Shown here: one piece after another, positions 55,650 through 63,685 of the stretch
Numbering within the stretch: the first letter of the stretch is position 1
Layout of the letters: the number at the start of each line of letters is the position of its first letter
From: Blastopirellula marina DSM 3645
Lineage (GTDB): Bacteria > Planctomycetota > Planctomycetia > Pirellulales > Pirellulaceae
Direction: 5' to 3'
Assembly (NCBI RefSeq): GCF_000153105.1
Contig: NZ_CH672376.1
Span: 4,004,485 to 4,068,484, forward strand
Length of the DNA: 64,000 nucleotides
Notes under the pieces: generated by a model
Seen by the model: only the letters and a program-made list of their open reading frames with translations
The model's database searches: none
What the model was told of the DNA's origin: nothing
Program-made: the position numbers and the translations under genes

Positions 55650-57023
55650 TCAGAAGCCGTAGAGTGATTCCAGCTTGTCAGTCTCTGCAAAAAGCTCTTC
55701 GAAATGTTGGCTCACGTAGTGCCGTTTCATGCCAGCTTCTGCGTGAGCAAGGAAAAGCTCTGTCAGTTCTGGGCGTGCCTTTTCAATTTCGTTGGCGGCA
55801 GACTTGCGAAGATGCTTGAAGCTTCTGGGGTCTTCTTTGAAACCGGCTTTCTTAGTCTGCTTCAATTGGTTGAACGCCAAGCGAACCGAATCATTGACGA
55901 TTAGATTCCCTTTGTCATTTACCTTTTCGGTGTAGAGCGGTAGGCCATTGGTTCCAACCAATAGCGGGCCTTTCGGATCGGAATTCCGATGCTTTTGAAG
56001 CATCTTCAGCGTAGAATGCCAGAGTTTTCCCTTGCTGGGAACCCCTGTTTTGTGACGGTCCCGAATGACTATGCCCGTATCCCAGTCGATCATGTCCGCT
56101 TCCAGCGTGCCAATATCCTTTTGGGTGTATCCAAGATTGAGAGCCAAGGCGATATAAAGCCGGGTCCGCTTGCTGGCTTTCGTCGCTAGGCTCTTGCATT
56201 CGTCAACCGTCCAGAACAATGGCTTGGGTTTGTCGAGCTTCACGCGGCCATAGGTTCGCAAGTCTTTGGGTAGCTCTTTCAGAATGTTCTGATCGACCAG
56301 CCATGTCAGCCACTTGGCAACAGAGTCAAGACGCTTCTTAAGCGTCGCCTTGCTGATTTGGAATTCGCCCCCGCAGTCTACAAAGTTCCATTGCAAGTCA
56401 CGGTAGCGATTGAGAATCGACGGTTCTAGCTGGTCGATGAACACTACCCCCGCGTAGTTGACCCGCAGGAACTTGCGAAAGACTTCCAGCTTCGTCTTGT
56501 CTTCGGCCCATTGCTTTAGGCTGAGTTCGCCTCTTTCGGTTTGCTTGTGGCGATGAGCGAGCCAGAAGTCAGCCAAGGCAGAGATTCGGCGTTCACCTTC
56601 GTAGGGATTGCCAGAGTCATTGCTCGCAATCAATTCAGGATTAAGCCCAGCGTCGAGACCTACTGATTCTATCCAGGCTGGCAGGTCAGGCGACTTCGCC
56701 GCCAAGGGAGTTGGAAGCTTGCGGCTAATGGCTATTGTTGTCGCCTGAATTGGCGGCAGGCTCGTGGCTGGCGATGGAGCGTAGGCAGGGGCGAAGCTGG
56801 CAAGATGTTCCTCTGGAATGAGGACCCCGGTTTCGGTGTAGGGATTCGGGCCCAAACCGTCAACGAATGCCTTCAGTCGTTCCCACTCTCGAAACGCTGC
56901 TTCGTAGCCTTGGCGGTCCTTCTTTCCTCTGCAGGAAGTCTTGAGATAGTACGTCACGCCCCGATAGCGTTTCCGCCATCGCTTCGCATGAGTCGCCCAG
57001 GTTAGTTTGTGTAGATACGGCAC
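55650..57023 (-). CDS. Tyrosine recombinase (island integrase) with atypical catalytic boxes
   Basis: 457 residues. An N-terminal SAM-like DNA-binding domain covers about 140-260 and the catalytic domain about 270-457. LAHAEAGMKRHYVSQHF carries the box III His and the nucleophile Tyr. In box II the sequence is FKHLRKSAANEI, where Lys stands at the usual His position. Box I reads LNLGYTQKDIGTLEADMIDW, without the usual Arg after Gly. The gene lies 231 bases from the intact tRNA, as expected for the enzyme that inserted the island at the tRNA 3' half. Confidence 0.85.
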   Translation of the reverse strand: MPYLHKLTWATHAKRWRKRYRGVTYYLKTSCRGKKDRQGYEAAFREWERLKAFVDGLGPNPYTETGVLIPEEHLASFAPAYAPSPATSLPPIQATTIAISRKLPTPLAAKSPDLPAWIESVGLDAGLNPELIASNDSGNPYEGERRISALADFWLAHRHKQTERGELSLKQWAEDKTKLEVFRKFLRVNYAGVVFIDQLEPSILNRYRDLQWNFVDCGGEFQISKATLKKRLDSVAKWLTWLVDQNILKELPKDLRTYGRVKLDKPKPLFWTVDECKSLATKASKRTRLYIALALNLGYTQKDIGTLEADMIDWDTGIVIRDRHKTGVPSKGKLWHSTLKMLQKHRNSDPKGPLLVGTNGLPLYTEKVNDKGNLIVNDSVRLAFNQLKQTKKAGFKEDPRSFKHLRKSAANEIEKARPELTELFLAHAEAGMKRHYVSQHFEELFAETDKLESLYGF

Positions 57024-57190
57024 GTTGCTTCACTCCCGAAAATGACCTGTTGCCGGTCATGGGGTAGCAACTTACCGAACGCGTTCTAATCGTGCTCAAG
57101 AATCATCGACTCCAATTACCGATTGGAGTTTTTGACCTCTCGGGAGCCCTCTGGGACCACTTTGGGAGCCCTTTGGGTTCCAGGCACAAA

Positions 57191-57220
57191 AAAACGGGCG
57201 ATCCGAAAATCACCCGTTTT
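57191..57220. terminator. Bidirectional intrinsic terminator downstream of the tRNA
   Basis: aaaacgggcgat pairs with atcacccgtttt; compared with the copy at 45793-45822, a C-G pair has become T-A on both arms. A T-run follows in each direction. It ends tRNA transcription on the minus strand. Confidence 0.8.
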
Positions 57221-57230
57221 GATGTAAGTT

Positions 57231-57299
57231 CTAGCTGAGAAACAGCTTAGAAGTAGCGGCGGAGGGATTCGAACCCCCGACACGCGGATTATGATTCCG
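57231..57299. repeat. attachment site repeat, right end
   Basis: Identical over 69 bases to 45833-45901. Bases 57254-57299 form the 3' half of the functional tRNA, so the island brought a replacement 3' half that keeps the tRNA intact. Confidence 0.92.
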
Positions 57300-57327
57300 C
57301 TGCTCTAACCGACTGAGCTACGCCGCC
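57254..57327 (-). tRNA. tRNA with CAU anticodon (elongator Met, or Ile2)
   Basis: The minus strand folds as a complete cloverleaf: acceptor GGCGGCG/CGCCGCU (first pair G-U), D arm GCUC/GAGC, anticodon stem GCGGA/UCCGC with loop AUCAUAA giving anticodon CAU, and T arm with UUCGAAU loop. CCA is not encoded. The body resembles elongator tRNA-Met, though a CAU tRNA-Ile modified with lysidine cannot be excluded. It is the integration target of the island. Confidence 0.93.
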
Positions 57328-57526
57328 AGAAGATGGTTAAATCTAAGCATCACCTTTACATAGGTCAAGGAGGGCTAACGCGGCGGGAAGGTTCTGTCGG
57401 TTTTTTTGGATCGAATCGCTCGAAACGAATCCTTGCGGCGCCCCTGCGACCCGCTTTGCCGTTGAAAACGGCGCTGAACCTGACATCCCCCTCGGTTGTG
57501 GGAATGTCAGGAGAGTCTCGGCCGCA

Positions 57527-59308
57527 TCAGCGCCGCAGCGGGTTTCCCAATTCAAACGGGGTCGCGACAGGTTCGATCGCTGTCGGAATCCGCGCGCCCC
57601 GCTCCGAACCGCTGATCGGCAGCGTCAGCGCGGTTTGCGTTACAGGTTGCTGCAGTCGCATATCGCGCGGCCCCGGCTGTTCGATCGCGTCCAGCGAAGT
57701 CGGCGTCAGCATCGCTTCGCCGACCGGCGCCGGCGGGATCGGTGGGGCCGGCAGGTTTTCGTCATTCGGCGTCGGCGGACCGACGGCATCGACCGGAACC
57801 GGCGGCGTCACGACTTCGCCCAGATCAATTTGCGGCGGCAAGCAGAAGAGTTCTGTAAATTCCATGCCGCTGCTGGTCACCAAAAAGCCGCCGCCCAGCG
57901 CTTGATAAGCACTGACGATCGCCGAGAGTTGTTGCTGCTTGGTTTCGATCAAAGCGGTTCTGGCTTCCAGCAGATCACGCTGCGAGAACAACACGTCGAC
58001 ATATTCGGCTCGGGCTCCCTGGAACAAATTGGTCGCGACGTTGACCGACTCTTCGAGTGCTCTTACCTGTTGCTGCTTCAGCGCGACGCTGTCGCGGTAA
58101 TTCTCTACTTTGGCCATGCTGTTCACCACCTCGGTGAACGCGTTGAGGATCGTGCGTTGATAGTTATAGACCGCCTGCAACTGTCGGGCATTCGCGTTCA
58201 TGTAGTCGGCTTGAATCGCCTTCTTGTTGATGAGCGGCGCGACCAGGTCTCCCATGGCGTTCGCGATAAAGGCGCCCGGATCAAACAGATATCTTGGATT
58301 GAAGGCCTCAAAGCCAACGCCAGCCGAAATCGCAACTCGAGGATAGAAGTTCGCTCGAGCGACCATAATGTCGAGTCCCGAAGCGGCCACTTCGCGTTCG
58401 GCGGCGATAATATCGCGGCGATTTCGGAGCAGCTGCGCCGGTACGCCGACTTGCAGCATGTTCGAGTCGAGACTGATGAAGTCCCACGCCTGACGATCGA
58501 CCGGCTGCGGATATCGACCGACTAGGAAGTTGATCCTGTTCTCGACCTCGATAATGTCCTGTTTGACGATCAACAACTGACTTTCGTTCTTGCGAACTTC
58601 GGCCAGAAAACGCTGGACGCCCAACTCGGTGCCGCGGGCGGCGTCTTTTTGCGCCTGGGCGACTTCTAGACTTTGCTGTTGCAGCTGGATCGTTTGATTG
58701 AGGAAGACAAGTCGCTTGTCGAGGGCCGCCAGCTCGTAGTAGCTCTTGGCGGTCTCTGCAACCAGTTGGGTGACGAAGTAATTTCGCGCTTCGATCGCTT
58801 CGATATAGCGTTGCATCGCCGAATCCCGAGCATTCCGCAATTTCCGCCAAATATCGAGCTCCCAAAATAGATTGGCGGAGATTCGCGTGTTCGTCAGAGG
58901 ATCCGGAAACTTCCCGCCCACCGGATAGGTGAGTTGCTCTTCCGCAGCTCCCAGCGGTGTGAACTTACTCGTTCTTTCCATTCCGCCCGACAGTCCGGCG
59001 GTGATAAACGGAAGATAGGCGCCGCGACGAGCGAGGATCTCGTTGTTCGCGATCTGGATCTCTTGATTCCGGATCTTCAACTCCTGGTTGTTGACCAGCC
59101 CCACGGTCAGCAATTCGGCCAACGTTGGATCATCAAAAAACTCAACGATGCCCATGTGGGCAGAGTTCTCAGCGTCGGTTCGCCCGGTGAAGTCAGGCGG
59201 CATAATGGGCCCCTGTTCAGCACGGCGCAGACAGGGGATGGAGCAACCAGACAGAATCAGCAGCAGGAGAAAAGCTGCCAAATTCGTCATCACATGCTTC
59301 TCGGGCAT
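57527..59308 (-). CDS. TolC/NodT-like outer-membrane efflux lipoprotein
   Basis: 593 residues from ATG 59308 (59290 is possible). A lipobox LILSGCS follows the signal. Two outer-membrane efflux protein repeats follow, with RISANLFWELDIWRKLRNAR, VAETAKSYYELAALDKRLVF and a second set with FNPRYLFDPGAFIANAMG and LINKKAIQADYMNANARQL. About 110 residues at the C-terminus are proline-rich and outside the family. It should form the outer channel of a tripartite exporter, but no pump or adaptor genes are adjacent. Confidence 0.88.
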   Translation of the reverse strand: MPEKHVMTNLAAFLLLLILSGCSIPCLRRAEQGPIMPPDFTGRTDAENSAHMGIVEFFDDPTLAELLTVGLVNNQELKIRNQEIQIANNEILARRGAYLPFITAGLSGGMERTSKFTPLGAAEEQLTYPVGGKFPDPLTNTRISANLFWELDIWRKLRNARDSAMQRYIEAIEARNYFVTQLVAETAKSYYELAALDKRLVFLNQTIQLQQQSLEVAQAQKDAARGTELGVQRFLAEVRKNESQLLIVKQDIIEVENRINFLVGRYPQPVDRQAWDFISLDSNMLQVGVPAQLLRNRRDIIAAEREVAASGLDIMVARANFYPRVAISAGVGFEAFNPRYLFDPGAFIANAMGDLVAPLINKKAIQADYMNANARQLQAVYNYQRTILNAFTEVVNSMAKVENYRDSVALKQQQVRALEESVNVATNLFQGARAEYVDVLFSQRDLLEARTALIETKQQQLSAIVSAYQALGGGFLVTSSGMEFTELFCLPPQIDLGEVVTPPVPVDAVGPPTPNDENLPAPPIPPAPVGEAMLTPTSLDAIEQPGPRDMRLQQPVTQTALTLPISGSERGARIPTAIEPVATPFELGNPLRR

Positions 59309-59855
59309 CGCCTTGAAGAAGCACACCAAGTTGTTCTGTCGCATCATGGAACACCCTGCGATTGTCGCAAATCTGCTGAATAGGAAGTACTTGCAGTTCG
59401 TCACGTTGGAACTGGAAAGGAGCAGCGCTCCTCAACCCGGCGAAATTTTCTGAAAAATTCCGTTTCCCCCTCCCGCACGGCAATATTGCTATTGACCGCA
59501 CATGCATAGGCGTAGAAACAGCCGGCAAAATTCTTATCGGCAGAAGATTGAACACAGACCAGAGAATCCCTACCTTGACCAGCTTGCCTGCGCTATTCCG
59601 CTTTCGGTTTGCCTTGCAGCGCGTCGCGAAACCCTAGGAAATAGCGGATTTACGCTCGATATTGGTCTACATTAAAAGGCCTTAAGACTCCGCCTTGTTG
59701 GGGACATTCATCTGACCCGAATGAGCGGCTTTATCGCCCATTTCGAACGGTCTTGATCACGCGAGAGAGAGGTCGCTGCGCTCACTCGCTAGCGATAGCC
59801 GACAGCACACAGAAGAGGCTCGTGCGGATAGATGAGAAAAATGAGACTCCCGTCA
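59309..59855. other. Intergenic region between efflux and aminopeptidase genes
   Basis: About 550 bases without a supported gene; it precedes the efflux gene (minus strand) and lies downstream of the aminopeptidase gene. The region directly upstream of 59308 must hold the efflux promoter. Apart from the hairpin at its right edge I see no repeats. Confidence 0.45.
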
Positions 59856-59881
59856 GCCCCGATAGCAAAGCTATCAGGGCC
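59856..59881. repeat. Isolated hairpin end of the MITE-like repeat, likely terminator
   Basis: gccccgatagcaaagctatcagggcc forms a short stem-loop and resembles the terminal segment of the element at 25.8-26.0 kb. It lies 20 bases after the aminopeptidase stop on the minus strand, so it may have been recruited as a terminator. Confidence 0.5.
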
Positions 59882-59901
59882 GGACGAGCGTCAGGGCCAA
59901 A

Positions 59902-61197
59902 TTACTTCGCTGCTGCGGCCATCAGCGCTTCGATTTCATCCGCTTCCACGGGGATATCGTCCATCAGGTCGATCGGCCCCGCTTCAGTAATCAGAATGTC
60001 GTTCTCGAGCCGCACGGCGAAGCCTTCTGCTGGGATGTAGATGCCGGGCTCGACCGTCAGCACCCAACCGGCGGCGAAGGGGACGTTAGTTGGCGCCACA
60101 TCATGCACGTCGAGCCCGATCGGATGTCCTAGACCATGCATGAAGTACTTTTTGCAGGCAGGCGCTTCCCGCGTATGCTTGGCCACATCTTCCTTGGTCA
60201 GCAAGCCTAGCTGGACGAGTTCTTCGTTCATCATCAACTGCGCTTCGTGATGCCAGTCGCGATGCATCTTGCCGACGACGGCGCCTGCGATCGAGGCCCG
60301 CATCACTCTTAATACGGCGTCATAGACATCGCGTTGTCGCGACGTAAAGCGACCATTGACCGGAATTGTGCGCGTCAGGTCCGAGTTGTAGTTGGCGTAG
60401 TTAGACGCGACATCCAATAGCAACATATCGCCATCGTTACAGATCTGGTCGTTCTGAACGTAGTGCAATCCACACGCGTTTTTGCCGGACGCGATAATCG
60501 GCGAATAGGCGAACGCGCCGCGATTACGAATGAACTCGTGCCAGAGCTCCGCTTCCACTTCATGTTCGGTGACGCCGGGCTTCACAAACTTCAGCAGCCG
60601 TTCGAATCCCCCCTTGGTGATGCTGCAGGCGCGACGGATCAATTCAACTTCGGCATCCGATTTGACCGCTCGCAATTGATGCAACAGCGGCGCCAGGCGG
60701 CGATAGGTATGCAGCGGAAACTGGCGCTGGCAATCTTCCACAAACCGATCGTCCCGCGTTTGTACGATCGCGGCGGCGCGGCGGTGTTCGTTTTGATTCA
60801 AAAAGACTTGCTCTGCGCTCAACATGCAGTTGCGCAAGATTCCGGGAAACTCGCTCAGCCATTTGATCGTGGTGACGCCGGAAGCTTGGGTCGCTTCTTC
60901 CTTCGACAGCTTGTGCCCTTCCCAGATTTCCAAGATTTCGATCGGCTCGCGAACGAACAAAATCTCACGCTGCGCCGGCTCGGGCGAGTCGGGAAACAGC
61001 AATAGAATCGACTCTTCCTGCTCAACGCCTGATAGATAGAACAAATCCGTATTGGGAAAATTTTTGAACGTACCATCGGCGTTTGTCGGCAGCACGTCGT
61101 TGGCGTGGACGATCGCTAACGAGTTAGCAGGTAAAAGCTGCTTCAGATTGGCTCGATTTTCGACAAACAGGCCCGAATCGATAGGTTGATGACGCAT
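59902..61197 (-). CDS. pepP: Xaa-Pro aminopeptidase (M24B metallopeptidase)
   Basis: 431 residues from ATG 61197 (MRHQPIDSGLFVENRANLKQ), matching the family start; the frame extends upstream without coding features. The N-terminal domain has FPNTDLFYLSGVEQEESILL. The metal-binding site is complete: Asp near 261 and Asp near 272 (LLLDVASNYANYNSDLTRT), His near 350 (HGLGHPIGLDVHD), Glu near 381 (TVEPGIYIP) and Glu near 395 (RLENDILIT). It removes N-terminal residues preceding proline, using two divalent metals, in the cytoplasm. The 224 bases upstream to the hairpin at 61422 hold no gene. Confidence 0.93.
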   Translation of the reverse strand: MRHQPIDSGLFVENRANLKQLLPANSLAIVHANDVLPTNADGTFKNFPNTDLFYLSGVEQEESILLLFPDSPEPAQREILFVREPIEILEIWEGHKLSKEEATQASGVTTIKWLSEFPGILRNCMLSAEQVFLNQNEHRRAAAIVQTRDDRFVEDCQRQFPLHTYRRLAPLLHQLRAVKSDAEVELIRRACSITKGGFERLLKFVKPGVTEHEVEAELWHEFIRNRGAFAYSPIIASGKNACGLHYVQNDQICNDGDMLLLDVASNYANYNSDLTRTIPVNGRFTSRQRDVYDAVLRVMRASIAGAVVGKMHRDWHHEAQLMMNEELVQLGLLTKEDVAKHTREAPACKKYFMHGLGHPIGLDVHDVAPTNVPFAAGWVLTVEPGIYIPAEGFAVRLENDILITEAGPIDLMDDIPVEADEIEALMAAAAK

Positions 61198-61421
61198 CCA
61201 ATGTTTCCCTGAAAGTGAAGCCGAAGCGGAGAATTCGATTCCGACAAGTTGCGGCGTCCAGCCGCCGTAGAAGACCGCTGCGTCCGCATTTTGTCCCCAG
61301 TCATAGCCGAAAGAACCGCCGAAACCAACTGCCCCGTCGCTGAAAACGCATCTTCGCCGGCCGACGGACAACCGCCAGACTAACGTTCTGGCTCGTCCGT
61401 TCAAAGAGTAGGAACGAAAGC

Positions 61422-61449
61422 AGGGCGACTTCTCGTGAGAAGCCGCCCT
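61422..61449 (-). terminator. Hairpin between lipoprotein and aminopeptidase genes
   Basis: agggcgacttctc and gagaagccgccct pair at 12 of 13 positions with a two-base loop. It lies 60 bases after the lipoprotein stop and probably ends the DUF1559-lipoprotein transcript. No strong T-run follows. Confidence 0.5.
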
Positions 61450-61508
61450 GTTGAATTATCAGAAGTCGCAGGAGTATAGAACTCGTGGCGGTGTTTCGCC
61501 GCAGCGAC

Positions 61509-62066
61509 CTAGTTTCGCTTATGGTACTGCACCGCCGTGAGCGACGCTCTCGGTTTTGAATCCATCGTCAATTCGTAGAACTCAACTTCTTCACTGACTT
61601 CGACAATCAACGGGGTTGTATTTTGCGACTGGTAAATCGCGGGGATGCTGGGTTTGCCTTTGCTTCGGCGGGTAGGTTCGGCAATCGCGACTGCGGCGGC
61701 GGGCCCTTCGCCGTCGACGACTTCTCCTTGGATGTTGGCTTCCGAGGAAGTATCGCCGATTGGTAACAGCGGCTCACCGACGATCACGCAATAGCGCCCA
61801 GGCTGGCAACCACGATAGTCCCTCAAAGCGCCAGGGACGACGGTATGCAAGTTGAACTTCCCTTCTCCATCGGTGCAACCGCCGGCGCCTTGACCGACCG
61901 TTCCGTCAATCGGCCAAAAGTAAAGACTCTTGTAGGGCAGCGGCTCTCCGTCGAGCAAGAGCGTTCCCTTGGCGGAATGGCGCAGCGGTCCAGGATCACT
62001 GCACCCGATGGTCACGAACAAGACAAGCAGGATACTAAATTTCCATCGACAAAACATCAATTTCAC
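61509..62066 (-). CDS. Small lipoprotein paired with DUF1559 protein
   Basis: 185 residues. The lipobox is VTIGCSDP (Cys22). The opening of the mature part, AKGTLLLDGEPLPYKSLYFWP, and DGEGKFNLHTVV match the carboxypeptidase-regulatory-like fold also seen in the lipoprotein at 16776. It follows the DUF1559 gene after 53 bases on the same strand. The pairing is the best clue to function: a lipid-anchored partner of the pseudopilin-like protein. Confidence 0.8.
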   Translation of the reverse strand: MKLMFCRWKFSILLVLFVTIGCSDPGPLRHSAKGTLLLDGEPLPYKSLYFWPIDGTVGQGAGGCTDGEGKFNLHTVVPGALRDYRGCQPGRYCVIVGEPLLPIGDTSSEANIQGEVVDGEGPAAAVAIAEPTRRSKGKPSIPAIYQSQNTTPLIVEVSEEVEFYELTMDSKPRASLTAVQYHKRN

Positions 62067-62119
62067 CTACCAGGATTAAAGATAACGTTGGTAATGATGT
62101 GACTTGCAAGCGGCGCACT

Positions 62120-63136
62120 CTAAGGCAGCTTGGCGACGTTTCCGTCGGCCATCGCCGTCAGATTGAACAGCGTCGCTTTGTCGATCGTTTCAGGGATGAA
62201 CTGAACGGATCCGTCCCCCATCACCACGTGACATCCGCCGGGATGCAAACTGGCCGTCGCACACCACCAGCTGCGAGCGCGTCCTCGAATCGGAACAAAC
62301 GGAGGGCTTTGCCAAGCGGGGTGATCCACCTGGGGTTGGTGCCAGATGTTGATGCCGCCGTTCGTCCCGTTGTAATAAGGATCGACGCCGGTCATGACCC
62401 AACTGCGATACGACCAGGCGAAGGCGCCGCCGTTGACGTGATACTTGGTCGTTTCGCCCATCATGAACGTGTTGCTCAGACCATCGACGACATCCGCCAG
62501 TTTGGTATTGTGGTCGGCGCCAAACATCCGCTTGGAAGTACTAGACTGAGTAACGTAGCTGTTGCAGGTAGAATATTCGAGCGAGCAGTAGACGACGAAA
62601 TCATAGTTGGTCGCGGCGCCTGAAAAAGAACCGCCGGGGCCGTAAGCTCCGCCGACAAGTCTCCCTTTGGTGGGATTGTTATCTGAAGGGCAATTGAAAG
62701 CTTGCAGCTCCGTTCCGGCGAGCGCGGCGTTTCCATTGGTGAGCGGATCTCCCACGATCGTGCCGGTCGCCTTCTGGTGACTGCTGGAGATCGAATACGC
62801 TTCTTTGTGGTTGAATTGATCGTAAAGGTTCTGTTGCTCGACATAAGGGAGCAGCGCAACGAGACCATTGGCATTTTTGATCTCGCCGTTCACGGCGTCC
62901 CCGACGCAGCCGCCGTATCCGCTGCTCGACGCCGGCAGCTTGCCATGCGTGTCGACATAGTTGTGCAGCGCTAGTCCCAACTGTTTTAAGTTGTTACTAC
63001 AGTGCATCCGCCGCGCCGCTTCGCGCGCTTGTTGCACCGCCGGCAAAAGCAACGCGATTAAGACTCCGATGATCGCGATCACGACCAGCAGTTCGACCAG
63101 AGTGAAGCCTTTTTGATTTTGATGAGATTGCGACAT
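62120..63136 (-). CDS. DUF1559 protein with type IV prepilin-like N-terminus
   Basis: 338 residues. The prepilin site is GFTLVELLVVIAIIGVLIAL at about 10-29 and is followed by QQAREAARRMHCSNNLKQLG. The C-terminal HPGGCHVVMGDGSVQFIPET is the typical family ending. It is paralogous to the protein at 15687, with the same downstream lipoprotein partner. An AAAGGG ribosome-binding segment precedes the ATG, within the reach of the leader hairpins at 63170-63240. Confidence 0.92.
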   Translation of the reverse strand: MSQSHQNQKGFTLVELLVVIAIIGVLIALLLPAVQQAREAARRMHCSNNLKQLGLALHNYVDTHGKLPASSSGYGGCVGDAVNGEIKNANGLVALLPYVEQQNLYDQFNHKEAYSISSSHQKATGTIVGDPLTNGNAALAGTELQAFNCPSDNNPTKGRLVGGAYGPGGSFSGAATNYDFVVYCSLEYSTCNSYVTQSSTSKRMFGADHNTKLADVVDGLSNTFMMGETTKYHVNGGAFAWSYRSWVMTGVDPYYNGTNGGINIWHQPQVDHPAWQSPPFVPIRGRARSWWCATASLHPGGCHVVMGDGSVQFIPETIDKATLFNLTAMADGNVAKLP

Positions 63137-63169
63137 AAATCGACATGGCCCTTTAAAAAAGATGAATCG

Positions 63170-63240
63170 ATCTTGATCGAACTTCGTCCGATCAAGATGG
63201 GCGTATCAAAGAGGAGAGGTGCAAAGTGCTAAAGCACTTT
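63170..63240. repeat. Two inverted repeats upstream of the DUF1559 gene
   Basis: atcttgatcg (63170-63179) pairs perfectly with cgatcaagat (63189-63198), and aaagtgc (63223-63229) with gcacttt (63234-63240). Both lie within about 100 bases before the DUF1559 start. They may be operators or leader hairpins. The rest of the 549-base gap (to 63685) contains no supported gene. Confidence 0.5.
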
Positions 63241-63685
63241 ACATGCCAATCGCAAGTTGGGCGTTTCTGCGCAATTCTTGAGTAGCCACACTTTTGGGGT
63301 CATCGATGTTTCGTGATATCTTCGATAATTCCATAGTTTTTGTTGCAGTCGGCCAACTTGCCTGCAATTTGGGACGGACTAGTTGCGCAGCTTAGCAACC
63401 TAGCCCACGCCGATAGGCGGACTGCAATACTCCCCTAGATGGGATTTTGAGAGCAGCAGCGAAACCGATACGGAAAGCGGCGCATAGAAAAAGCGAATCC
63501 GTTGCTGAGTCGCGCGTCATGTTCCAGTAAGAGTTGCCGACATGACGTGCAAGCAGGCGCAAATTTGCAGCAATCGTTGCGGTCACGAACGTCGCAGAAC
63601 TTTTCCGATGCTGACGCCTACGGAAAGGATTCGGCTCAGTTGAGTCGACAGCGACGCAGTCCGTTGATCCCATCAATAAAGGGGG

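Larger units (their letters stand above)
45833..57299. mobile_element. 11.5-kb integrative genomic island in a tRNA(CAU) gene
   Basis: The ends are a perfect 69-base direct repeat (45833-45901 and 57231-57299) that contains the 3' half of the tRNA from the anticodon stem to the discriminator base. The intact tRNA is at the right end, next to a tyrosine recombinase gene. Contents in order: a promoter and eight-gene operon of small proteins, a membrane protein, a serine recombinase, an IS element, an AbiGi-like gene, a PLD-like gene, a recombinase-like gene, a small HTH protein and the integrase. No phage structural, replication or conjugation genes are visible, so it may depend on a helper or be decayed. 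Confidence 0.9.

Noticed and set aside
57333..57905. Plus-strand frame of 190 codons rich in Gly and Ser
   Set aside because: It lies opposite the proline-rich tail of the efflux protein; Pro codons read backwards give Gly-rich shadow sequence.
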